DNA of 64,000 nucleotides from Desulfotruncus arcticus DSM 17038 (lineage in GTDB: Bacteria; Bacillota; Desulfotomaculia; Desulfotomaculales; Desulfallaceae), in assembly GCF_900113335.1 (NCBI RefSeq), contig NZ_FOOX01000010.1:124001-188000 (forward strand), in the 5' to 3' direction. The position numbers and the translations under genes were made by a program. Every line of letters starts with the position of its first letter. Position 1 is the first letter of the stretch. Below are positions 7,733 through 15,771 of this stretch, one piece after another. The notes below the pieces were generated by a model. It searched no databases and had not been told where the DNA came from. It saw only the letters and a list, made by a program, of their open reading frames with translations.

Positions 7733-10700
7733 ATGCAAGCTCAAATGGTACATTATTTGCCCGGTCGTATGAGAATCAGAATACCGGATATCAAAAAAAA
7801 TCAAAAGCTGTTAAACGCATTAACATCAAGCCTGCAGCACATGCCCGGGATAAACCTGATTAAAGGGAGTACCACAACCGGCAGGGTATTAATTTTTTTT
7901 GACGCACTCGCCTACCCCCGGCCCCAATACATATTGAGCCACATAAATAAGTTCAACACCAAAGATGATCATGTTCCAGAGTACTCTACCGTACCTTGCC
8001 CGGACAATCCCCGGCTGCACAAGCTTGTAATCGGGCACGAAGAACTGCCCCCGGCCAAGCAGTTGCTCCATGTCATACTTAGCGGGAGCGTTCTGATGGG
8101 GCTTGTTGCCAAAAAGGCCGTTACCGGCCCTTCAGCAGTATCCCAATCGCCCGGTTTGTTTTACCTGGCCGCAGGCACGGCGGCCGTATCCGGATACCCG
8201 ATACTCAAAAGCGGTTTGCAAAACCTGGTATTCCGGGGCAGGGTTAATTATGACCTGATATTATCTACCGTAAGTATTATCACCATGTTGCTCAGGGAAA
8301 GCATACCCGGTTTGGCCGTAGTCTGGTTGGCCAACCTGATCGCCTTTTTACAGCGGCTTACAGTTGATATTGCCGAAAACGCCGCCCAAGAGTACTTGCA
8401 GCGATACGGTAACATTAAGCAGCCGCCTAAAACCGAACGATTACAGCAGGAGGAGCCCACCGGTCCGTTAGAACAGCAGGCTCAAGATTATGTGAAAAAA
8501 ATGGCTCCGGTATCCCTGGGGCTGTCCGCCGCCGGGGCTTTAATGGCCCGTGATTATAGCAGAGGCCTGGCCATGCTGCTGGCCGGTTCCCCCGCCCCCG
8601 CAAAAATTTGTGTGCCATCGGCATTTGCGCGCGGTATGACTATTGCAGCACGCAAAGGGATAATGGTACGCAACTGGCAGTGCCTGGAAAACCTTTCTTT
8701 TGTGGACACTGTAGTATTCAACAGCCCTAAATTATTTATTGATCATTATGCGCTTACTTCGGCGCTGCCTTTAAGGGGACAAGCTGAGGAGCAAATATTA
8801 AATGTTGCCCGGGCGCTGTTAATGAAACATGGCCATAGCGGTTTTGATACCCTGATTACAACTGACATTAAATCAGGCTATTCGGGCAAAGTGAACGGAA
8901 CGCCGGCCCTGCTCGGTACCCGTGATTATTTCGCCAATAAAGGTGTAAGTACATATTACGGACGCTACAAAGCCCAAAGGCTGGAGCATTTACACCAGCT
9001 GCCCCTTTTTATTGCTTTGAAAGGTAAGCTTATCGGTGTAGTGGGTGTAAAACCGATCATTGCGCCTGAAACGCGCAGAGCAGTGCTGCGCCTGCGGGCA
9101 AACGGAGTAAAAAACCTGCTCCTTGGTACAAGCGACAACGAAGCTGAAAATATTGCGATTAACCGCGAGCTTGGCCTAACCCTTCTGCCTGCCGTGGCAG
9201 AAATTCATCAGGATCTGCGGCATCCGGAGCAAAAAATTGCCCTGGTGGGGAATGGTTTAATTGCTCATCCCTACGTGGACAAAGCCGATGTAAGCATTGC
9301 CATTTGCCAAAATTGCTGTCCTGAATACCTGGGGCGGGCCGATATCATCATCAGCAGCAGCAACAGCCTGGATAAGATAGCAGAGGTTCTAAAAATTTCC
9401 CATATGGCGGCTGAAAAGGCCAAACGCAGCCTGGCCTTGACCAGCGGGCTTAATGGCCTCGGGCTGCTGCTGGGGCTGTCTGGTTTGCTGTCTCCTTTCG
9501 GCTCAACGGCATTTAACAATTTTATAAGTATTGCAGTGGCCTTGCACTCGATGCGGTCCATTAAAAGGATACGCTCAAAAAGCCCTTACACCTTGTCTGC
9601 GGCAAATAATGCTTTAATTAATCAGGCGGGGGAACTTGCAGCAACAGCGGAAGCAGAACTGCATAGACCACCTGCGGCTGCAGCCTGGTGGTCAAGATTA
9701 AACGACGGTGAATTTATAACCTTATTAAACACCCATAAGCTCTACGGTTTAGACCCGGCTGATGCTGCGTTAAGATTGGCCCGCACCGGTCCGAATAAAA
9801 TAGCGGCGGCACCGCCTCCAAGCCTGCTAAGCCGGGTACTTGGCCAATTTAAAGATTTTCTGGTAGAGGTATTGCTTGGCTCCAGCCTGGTGTGCATCGT
9901 GCTGGGCGAAAAAAGTGATGCATTGGCTATTATAGCCATTGTCATCATTAACGCCTTGCTGGGTGCTCTGCAGGAACATAAAGCTGAAGGGGCATTAGCG
10001 GCTCTGAAGGGAATGCAAGCGCCCCGGGCCAGGGTGCTCAGGGGCGGGGTGGTGCAAGAGCTGCCTGCGGTGGATCTTGTACCCGGAGATATACTCCTGT
10101 TGGAACAGGGGGATGGAATTCCTGCCGATATCCGATTTATAGAAACAGCGGCACTGGAAGTGGAAGAATCTGCATTAACGGGCGAATCTTATCCTGTGCC
10201 AAAAACAACTTTACAAGCTAAAAACTGTATAACCCTGCTTGATTGTCATAACATGGGTTTCATGGGTACTATCGTTTCCGCAGGCAAAGGCAAAGCTGTG
10301 GTGGTGGCCACAGGTATGAACACTGAATTGGGTAAGATTGCCCAATTGTTAAAGGAAAGCGATGAAAAGCAAACACCCCTGCACGATAAGATGGCCGGCT
10401 TAGGCAAGATAGTGCTTAAAGCCTCACTCGCCCTAAGCGGCTTAATGGTTGCCTTTGGTTTACTGCGTGGAGGCTCGCCGGTACAAATGATCATGACAGG
10501 CATCAGCCTGGCCGTGGCGGCAATCCCTGAAGGTCTGCCCGCCATTGTCACCATCGCCCTGGCATCAGGGGTTAGGCGCATGGCCTCAGCCAATGCGGTG
10601 GTTAAAAAATTACCTGCCGTTGAAACACTGGGCAGAACTACTGTTATTTGCACTGATAAAACAGGAACTCTGACCCGGAACAGGCAGGTGGTAAAAGCTG

Positions 10701-12349
10701 TTTTCATGTCCGATGACCTGTGGTGGAAATTTACCGGCCACGGCTGCGACCCTGGAGACGGCAATGTGATACCGCCGGAGCACAGCAGCTCTGATGAAAA
10801 AGAAAACTTGCTGTTCACTCTGAGCGCTGCCGCACTCTGCAGCAATGCCGTGTTGCAGCAAAAAGACAACCAGTGGCTTGTGCAGGGCGACCCTACGGAA
10901 GGAGCCATCCTAACTGCGGCCGGCAAGGCAGGCATTGACTTAAAAGAACTGAGGGAAAATTTTTGCCGGGAAAAGGAAATACCCTTTGACTCCAACAATT
11001 TTAAAATGACGGTAATATGCCGTGACAGCTCCGGCAAAAAATTTGTCTTTGTCAAAGGCGCTCCCGATGTAATACTAAATCTTTGCACTAAAACCAGGTC
11101 AGGTTTAGCCGACAGGGAGCTAAATCTCTTTGACCGCAGGGCCATCATAAACGCCAACGACAGGCTTACCCGCAAGGCCATGCGTGTGCTGGCCGTAGCT
11201 TACAAAATATTGCCCGATGAACATACCGACCCTTGGCAGCCTAAAGACTATCAGGGTTTAACGTTTCTGGGGCTGCTTGGCATGTTTGACCCGCCGCGCC
11301 GGGAAGTGGCCGGGGCTATACAAAAATGCCGTCAAGCAGGTATACACGTTGCTATGATTACCGGTGACCACAAAAATACAGCCCTGGCTATTGGTAAAGA
11401 ATTAGATATCGTCGAAAATGAACATCAAATTCTTACCGGCCATGAACTGGAAGACATGGATGATACCGAGCTGGCAAAGATAATTGATAAGGTATGTATT
11501 TTTGCCCGGGTACTCCCCCAACACAAACGCCGCATTATCAGGGCCTACAAGAGCAGGGGAGAAATAGTGGCCATGATCGGAGACGGTGTCAATGATGCGC
11601 CTGCTGTGAAAGAAGCCGACGTCGGCGTGGCAATGGGTAGGTCAGGAGCTGATGTGACAAAAGAATCTGCCGAGTTGGTCATCACCGACGATAATTTTTC
11701 CACCGTAGTAACGGCTGTGGAACAGGGTCGGGGGATCTACCGAAATATCCGCAACTCGGTGCGCTACCTGCTAGCAACGAATGTCGGTGAAGTTATATTG
11801 ATGTGCGCATCAGTGGCCGCAGGTATGCCGTTGCCTCTGCTCCCCATACAATTATTATGGCTTAATCTGTTGGGTGACGGACTGCCGGCGGTCGCCCTGG
11901 GGGTGGACACTTTTTCCGCGGGTTTAATGCAAAAACCGCCTATAAAAGATTCCCGGCCTTTCTTGGACCGTGCATTCCGCAACAAGATCATTAGCCGGGG
12001 GTTGTCCATGGGATTTACCGGGTTGGGAGTGTTCTGGTGGGGATTCAGACACTATGACCTTGGTACGGCCCGGACTTTAACTTTGTCGGCTGTTACCCTT
12101 GGCCAGATGTTACACGCTCTGGACTGCCGCAAGTCAGCTGGTATCAATAATCGGCCCAACCGTTTTTTAAAGGGCGCCGTATTATCATCCACCGGGCTGC
12201 TCCTGTCTGCTATCTACCTACCTTTAGGTCAAAGAATATTCAAAACCTGCCCGCTGGGCCTTAACCTGTGGACCCCGGTGCTGTTGGGAGCCGGTTTGAG
12301 CCAGGGCCTGGGCAAAGCTATTAGTGGTTTTGCAAAAAACGCGCGCTAA
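7733..12349 (+). CDS. CtpI-like double P-type ATPase (dead P1B half fused to active P2 half)
   Basis: A very large pump of 1538 residues. Residues 1-65 are an HMA2-like domain (HYLPGRMRIRIPDI). Residues about 110-615 look like a degenerate P1B heavy-metal ATPase: the CPx motif is replaced by SPAPAK (286-291), the DKTGT site by NSPKL (330-334), and GDGINDAP by GNGLIAHP (506-513). Residues about 650-1538 form a complete P2-type pump with LTGES (815-819), PEGL (932-935), DKTGTLT (Asp975) and GDGVNDAP. This arrangement and length resemble mycobacterial CtpI. I start at ATG 7733, with GGAGG seven nucleotides upstream; a longer frame from 7424 runs through the divergent gene and lacks support. The cation is unknown. 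The dead half could be regulatory. Confidence 0.9.
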   Translation: MQAQMVHYLPGRMRIRIPDIKKNQKLLNALTSSLQHMPGINLIKGSTTTGRVLIFFDALAYPRPQYILSHINKFNTKDDHVPEYSTVPCPDNPRLHKLVIGHEELPPAKQLLHVILSGSVLMGLVAKKAVTGPSAVSQSPGLFYLAAGTAAVSGYPILKSGLQNLVFRGRVNYDLILSTVSIITMLLRESIPGLAVVWLANLIAFLQRLTVDIAENAAQEYLQRYGNIKQPPKTERLQQEEPTGPLEQQAQDYVKKMAPVSLGLSAAGALMARDYSRGLAMLLAGSPAPAKICVPSAFARGMTIAARKGIMVRNWQCLENLSFVDTVVFNSPKLFIDHYALTSALPLRGQAEEQILNVARALLMKHGHSGFDTLITTDIKSGYSGKVNGTPALLGTRDYFANKGVSTYYGRYKAQRLEHLHQLPLFIALKGKLIGVVGVKPIIAPETRRAVLRLRANGVKNLLLGTSDNEAENIAINRELGLTLLPAVAEIHQDLRHPEQKIALVGNGLIAHPYVDKADVSIAICQNCCPEYLGRADIIISSSNSLDKIAEVLKISHMAAEKAKRSLALTSGLNGLGLLLGLSGLLSPFGSTAFNNFISIAVALHSMRSIKRIRSKSPYTLSAANNALINQAGELAATAEAELHRPPAAAAWWSRLNDGEFITLLNTHKLYGLDPADAALRLARTGPNKIAAAPPPSLLSRVLGQFKDFLVEVLLGSSLVCIVLGEKSDALAIIAIVIINALLGALQEHKAEGALAALKGMQAPRARVLRGGVVQELPAVDLVPGDILLLEQGDGIPADIRFIETAALEVEESALTGESYPVPKTTLQAKNCITLLDCHNMGFMGTIVSAGKGKAVVVATGMNTELGKIAQLLKESDEKQTPLHDKMAGLGKIVLKASLALSGLMVAFGLLRGGSPVQMIMTGISLAVAAIPEGLPAIVTIALASGVRRMASANAVVKKLPAVETLGRTTVICTDKTGTLTRNRQVVKAVFMSDDLWWKFTGHGCDPGDGNVIPPEHSSSDEKENLLFTLSAAALCSNAVLQQKDNQWLVQGDPTEGAILTAAGKAGIDLKELRENFCREKEIPFDSNNFKMTVICRDSSGKKFVFVKGAPDVILNLCTKTRSGLADRELNLFDRRAIINANDRLTRKAMRVLAVAYKILPDEHTDPWQPKDYQGLTFLGLLGMFDPPRREVAGAIQKCRQAGIHVAMITGDHKNTALAIGKELDIVENEHQILTGHELEDMDDTELAKIIDKVCIFARVLPQHKRRIIRAYKSRGEIVAMIGDGVNDAPAVKEADVGVAMGRSGADVTKESAELVITDDNFSTVVTAVEQGRGIYRNIRNSVRYLLATNVGEVILMCASVAAGMPLPLLPIQLLWLNLLGDGLPAVALGVDTFSAGLMQKPPIKDSRPFLDRAFRNKIISRGLSMGFTGLGVFWWGFRHYDLGTARTLTLSAVTLGQMLHALDCRKSAGINNRPNRFLKGAVLSSTGLLLSAIYLPLGQRIFKTCPLGLNLWTPVLLGAGLSQGLGKAISGFAKNAR

Positions 12350-12376
12350 ATCAGTTCCCTTAGCGCGCGCGTTTTA
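12335..12376 (+). terminator. Terminator of the CtpI-like gene
   Basis: CGCGCGCTA overlaps the stop codon and pairs with TAGCGCGCG across about 13 nt, followed by CGTTTTAATA on the plus strand. Confidence 0.8.
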
Positions 12377-12447
12377 ATACTTTATTCCTTAGCTTTGGCC
12401 ATAAATATGGCCAAATATAATTTCCTAAAGTGCAAAAAACGAAAAAT

Positions 12448-12476
12448 AAAGCCCTCGATCTACCCGAGGGCTTTTG
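12448..12476. terminator. Bidirectional terminator between convergent units
   Basis: AAAGCCCTCG pairs with CGAGGGCTTT around a short loop, with T-rich or A-rich flanks on both sides. It serves the minus-strand small genes that end at 12494 and backs up the terminator of the ATPase. Confidence 0.8.
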
Positions 12477-12493
12477 GGTGGCCATTTTATTCA

Positions 12494-12730
12494 CTACGGC
12501 CTGATTTTGCTCCAGGAGATTCCGGCTATTAGATTATGGCCGGTTTCGTTGCTTTTTTTCTTCACATAAGAAAAAAACTGTTTTAAAAAGTTTTCCCACT
12601 CGGCAGTGACCATGCTGCTGCTGCCGGGATTATTCGCTGCCTTAATGTTGGCACTAATATCCACAGCTTGCCTGACGGTTACCAGGGATTGATTTAATTT
12701 CTGCTGCAAATCTTCCATCTGATCCAACAA
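12494..12730 (-). CDS. Small coiled-coil protein of the ATPase locus
   Basis: A 78-residue cytoplasmic-looking protein: a helical N-terminal half (DQMEDLQQKLNQSLVTVRQ) and a mixed C-terminal half ending in ISWSKIRP. There is no membrane segment and no recognisable motif. The start is one of two adjacent TTG codons (12730 or 12727) behind AAGGGGG; an in-frame ATG lies at 12718. It follows the second DUF5132-like gene by 15 bp on the same strand, so the two form an operon. The function is unknown. Conserved association with HMA2/DUF5132 loci elsewhere would be the useful test. Confidence 0.6.
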   Translation of the reverse strand: MLDQMEDLQQKLNQSLVTVRQAVDISANIKAANNPGSSSMVTAEWENFLKQFFSYVKKKSNETGHNLIAGISWSKIRP

Positions 12731-12745
12731 ACATCCCCCTTGCCT

Positions 12746-13354
12746 TTAGCTTTTTGTAGGATTATCCAGCATAGAATCCTGCATTTTTTGAAATTGCGCC
12801 TCAGCCACAATATCTTCGATTCCTTCTTTGGCCTCGGCTACCATAGTTTGTAATTTGTCGGAAATATCCATACTCCCTTTGGCCAAGTTACTCATGATAC
12901 CTTTTAAGTTATTCTTGGCAGTAGGGAACAGGGCAAGTCCTAGAATAGAAGCTCCAATTATCCAGTACAGGCTTTTATCCGAACCCATGCCCAATATATC
13001 ACCCAGGCCGCGGCGCCGTGGAAATGATTGCAAAATGTCATTGACAGTGAGACCCTGGTCATTGGCCTCTTCCAGTATTTCATATACCATCCTGCGCACC
13101 TGCGGGTTTCTCACCCTGCCAAGCCGGTCTTCAATCCTTTTTACAGACTGCATTTCCCGCCTTACATCCTGACGTAGTTGCCTCATGGCCCGATGTTTAT
13201 CCCTGACAGCCCGGGCCGGCCTTCCGGCAGCAAACCAGCCATTTGCATCCTCCATATTATCCCTGTAATAATGCATATCGGCCAGTATGTCTTTTTTGAC
13301 CGCATTAACCAGGTTGGGATCGGCATTATTCTGCTGTGTTCGTCTTCTAGTCAT
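12746..13354 (-). CDS. DUF5132-like protein with an N-terminal helical extension
   Basis: About 202 residues. The first ~100 are strongly charged and helical (many Arg, Asp and Asn; RRTQQNNADPNLVNAVKKD and following). A hydrophobic segment comes at about 130-150 (SLYWIIGASILGLALF), then a DUF5132-like tail with DISDKLQTMVAEAKEGIED. It shares the VAEAK motif with the product at 7171-7575, so the locus carries two related proteins of different length. I chose the ATG at 13354 because AAGGGGGA then stands about 7 nt upstream; the ATG at 13360 abuts it. It probably sits in the membrane with a cytoplasmic helical arm. Function unknown. Confidence 0.65.
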   Translation of the reverse strand: MTRRRTQQNNADPNLVNAVKKDILADMHYYRDNMEDANGWFAAGRPARAVRDKHRAMRQLRQDVRREMQSVKRIEDRLGRVRNPQVRRMVYEILEEANDQGLTVNDILQSFPRRRGLGDILGMGSDKSLYWIIGASILGLALFPTAKNNLKGIMSNLAKGSMDISDKLQTMVAEAKEGIEDIVAEAQFQKMQDSMLDNPTKS

Positions 13355-13522
13355 AACCATTCCCCCTTGATTTGTCCAGTACGTTATCTATTTTTTCTTA
13401 GCATGTAAAATTTATACAGCTACCCGGTAAATAAATTTAACATTTATTATTGTGTTTTTAATATGGACTTAACAATCAGCGTATATAATGGCAGAGGTGA
13501 GATTGCGTAGGGGGGAATATGG

Positions 13523-14140
13523 TTGTCTTTGGAAAAGGCTTTTTGCAGCGCCGTAGAAAAATGCAACAGGGATATTCACAAAATAGTAGCTACATTTATT
13601 AATACCAGAACCAACGATATCCAGTCATACATCGAAATAACGCTAAATTCCCGTGCAGCGTTTAATTTAGCAGATATAGTTTCTAATGAAGATCTGGCTG
13701 ATATGCAGAACAGGATATCAGCAGTGGTACATAGTAACCTGAAATTTTTAAGCTTATACGATATTCCTGTAAAAAGCTTTGATCTAGACGATATTGAATT
13801 GGGCATGGCCGACATAAACGAACTATTACAACAGTTAATCTTAACCGGGGGAATAATTAATTGGGCTAATCAAATAGGCTCCAAGTGCTATGAAACCTTG
13901 TTGGATAGTTTGCTAAATATAGAATTACTTGATGCTAAAAAAATTGGTAAAGATATTTGGCGCCATATTTGTATTAATAATGATAGTACTAATAAAATTG
14001 AACAGATGCTCGGAGGTATTATGGAAAATATAGCAGTTAAACTGCTTAACCATTATACCTATCAGATAGCAGACTATCTATATGCTAAATATGACGAGAT
14101 TATCTCCACTGAAGATTACGGTACACCTCTTACCGCATGA
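13523..14140 (+). CDS. Unrecognised 205-residue protein
   Basis: The start is TTG 13523 with a GGGGGG ribosome binding site 7 nt upstream. The product (SLEKAFCSAVEKCNRDIH...) is acidic and mostly helical, with Ile/Asn-rich stretches, two to three Cys and no clear membrane helix. Its AT content is higher than that of the ATPase genes. It closes the HMA2 ATPase locus on the right and is followed by its own terminator. I do not recognise the family; a soluble helical protein is all that can be said. Confidence 0.6.
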   Translation: MSLEKAFCSAVEKCNRDIHKIVATFINTRTNDIQSYIEITLNSRAAFNLADIVSNEDLADMQNRISAVVHSNLKFLSLYDIPVKSFDLDDIELGMADINELLQQLILTGGIINWANQIGSKCYETLLDSLLNIELLDAKKIGKDIWRHICINNDSTNKIEQMLGGIMENIAVKLLNHYTYQIADYLYAKYDEIISTEDYGTPLTA

Positions 14141-14189
14141 TCAAGAAGCTATCAGGTAAAAGATAGGCCAAACGGTTGATTAAAACTGT

Positions 14190-14228
14190 AAAAAAAGAAG
14201 GCCCATTAAAATGAGTCTTCTTTTTTAT
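14190..14228 (+). terminator. Terminator of the 205-residue protein gene
   Basis: AAGAAGgCCCATT pairs with AATGaGtCTTCTT with small mismatches, followed by TTTTTATTA on the plus strand. Confidence 0.75.
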
Positions 14229-14391
14229 TACCTAAAACGAATAAAATCGTATCAATCAATATAAGTAATATAAAATGAAGGAATTTGTCATTAAATAAAG
14301 AATTTTTCCTATGGTTTTCTTGCGAATCCACTACATATAGTTATAGGGGAGAAATCTTCACCTGAACAAATTGATTACAGCAGCCTTTTAG

Positions 14392-14484
14392 GGCCCCAGG
14401 CAGATTGAATTCAGGGAGGAGCTGCCAATAGGAGCAAACGGTAAGATTTTAAAAAGAGTGTTAAAAATGGAGCTGGGACTATAA
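14392..14484 (+). pseudogene. C-terminal remnant of an acyl-CoA synthetase (AMP-binding family)
   Basis: An open stretch of about 30 codons with no start reads FREELPIGANGKILKRVLKM and then ends. This matches the extreme C-terminus of acyl-CoA/acetate-CoA ligases, including the catalytic-lysine context GKILKR. An in-frame stop lies directly before it and no ATP-binding domain is upstream, so it is a decayed gene end. The rest of 14228-14492 holds nothing else that I can support. Confidence 0.5.
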
Positions 14485-14492
14485 AATGTTGG

Positions 14493-14723
14493 CTATCTTT
14501 TTTTGGAACTTCCACAAACCGGACAACAACTGGTTTCCAGCACCGGATACCAGTTATGCTGAGGCTGTGAGCCGAAACCGCAAACAGCACATATAGAGAC
14601 CTCACTTGGGCATCCGGGCTCAATTTTGGTAAAAATATCAACAATACCTGCTCTTTTAAATTTTTTATTGGAAGTAATGGGAATGACTCTGGAATTTGTT
14701 GCACTGGGCAGAGCTTGCGCCAT
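14493..14723 (-). CDS. Small zinc-ribbon protein
   Basis: A 76-residue protein with two Cys pairs in the C-terminal half, CAVCG near residue 45 and CCPVCGSSKKR at the end, the arrangement of a zinc ribbon. The N-terminal half (ALPSATNSRVIPITSNKKFKRA) is basic and polar. ATG at 14723 has AATAAGGAGG seven nucleotides upstream, which makes the start secure. It could bind nucleic acid or act as a small metal-binding adaptor; no specific family is recognised. Confidence 0.7.
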   Translation of the reverse strand: MAQALPSATNSRVIPITSNKKFKRAGIVDIFTKIEPGCPSEVSICAVCGFGSQPQHNWYPVLETSCCPVCGSSKKR

Positions 14724-14865
14724 AACAGAAACCTCCTTATTGAACCTTAAAATTAACCCTTTAAAAAATAAAACGCCCCAGCACTCTGAACATAATTGCA
14801 GAATGTCTGGAACGTCATTGCTCCCTGTAATAACATATTATATAACACTATGATTTAAAAACAAA

Positions 14866-14906
14866 GATAACCAGAAAAAGTATATTGTATACTTTTTCTG
14901 GTTATC
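14866..14906 (-). terminator. Perfect 19-bp inverted repeat, terminator of the YkgJ-family gene
   Basis: Arms 14866-14884 and 14888-14906 are exact complements around TTG. The stem contains AAAAAG/CTTTTT and overlaps the stop codon of the gene at 14902. Confidence 0.75.
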
Positions 14907-15585
14907 CCTGCTTATATAATTGTTTCCATAAGTTAGGCGGGCTAATCTCCTTTATCTTTACTTCCCGGTAATTCCTTTTGGCGGAAAAACCATTTGGCTT
15001 CCAGTCCTTCAGATTAATTTTCGGTCTAAAACCTTCATGAAATCCGGGCGGATACCCCAGCTCAACTGCTTGCCACAACCACTGGCGCACTAATTCATCT
15101 TCTCCGTAATTCACTATTATTTCCCGCAATCTTGCTGCTTTAGTTGAGGACGGGCAGCATATAAATGTCTGGCAAACCAGTGGCCTAGCGGAATAAATAG
15201 TACATAACCCGTTTTTCCGCCCTAGAAATATGCAGCGTTCATCCTCGCCCCTGCGTAAAGTAATATCCACAGCCGGACCGTTTACCATAATATAACCGAT
15301 CCGGTCCAGGGTTTTTTGGAGTGATTCGTCACAAACTTTCAGGTAATCGTTGATATTGTACAAATCTATAGCAGTCAGCGGAGCTCTCTCCGCACAACAG
15401 AGATCGCAACCCCGGCATGACAAAATTTTATTTCTGCCACGGGTAAACGAATATTCCTCAATGGCTTGGTTTAAGGCATCTAAATAATCCTGAACGGTCG
15501 CCGACTCATCTGCTACAACCAGGTCATACCCATAATCATTATTGTAATTTTGTAAAAACACTTGCACCGCGTTAGCTCGTCTCAT
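14902..15585 (-). CDS. YkgJ-family cysteine-cluster protein
   Basis: A cytoplasmic protein of 227 residues. The motif CRGCDLCCAERAP (CxxCxxCC) followed downstream by CIFLG, GLCTIYSARPLVCQTFIC is typical of the YkgJ/FliB-like metal-chelating cluster family, thought to bind zinc or an Fe-S centre. The start is ATG 15585 with TGGAGGAAATAAT just upstream; the longer reading frame to 15633 adds 16 residues with no binding site. It is a single-gene unit divergent from the MFS gene. The substrate or partner is unknown for most of this family. Confidence 0.8.
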   Translation of the reverse strand: MRRANAVQVFLQNYNNDYGYDLVVADESATVQDYLDALNQAIEEYSFTRGRNKILSCRGCDLCCAERAPLTAIDLYNINDYLKVCDESLQKTLDRIGYIMVNGPAVDITLRRGEDERCIFLGRKNGLCTIYSARPLVCQTFICCPSSTKAARLREIIVNYGEDELVRQWLWQAVELGYPPGFHEGFRPKINLKDWKPNGFSAKRNYREVKIKEISPPNLWKQLYKQG

Positions 15586-15771
15586 ATTATTTCCTCCAGC
15601 ATAATTATAACCCGGTAAAGCAGCCATTTCCAACAGGGTATAATAACTTTAATTTAGACGCATAACATTTCTAAAAAACATCATTGTACTGATTATATGC
15701 AATATGATAAACTGTTTTTATCAAAAAATTACGGAGGGAACTGCAACTATAAAACCGGAGGTATGGTATTT

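Noticed and set aside
10246..11181. Long open frame on the minus strand inside the CtpI-like gene
   Set aside because: It is antisense to strongly conserved ATPase motifs, low in complexity and rich in Ser/Pro, and has no ribosome binding site. It is a codon-bias shadow.
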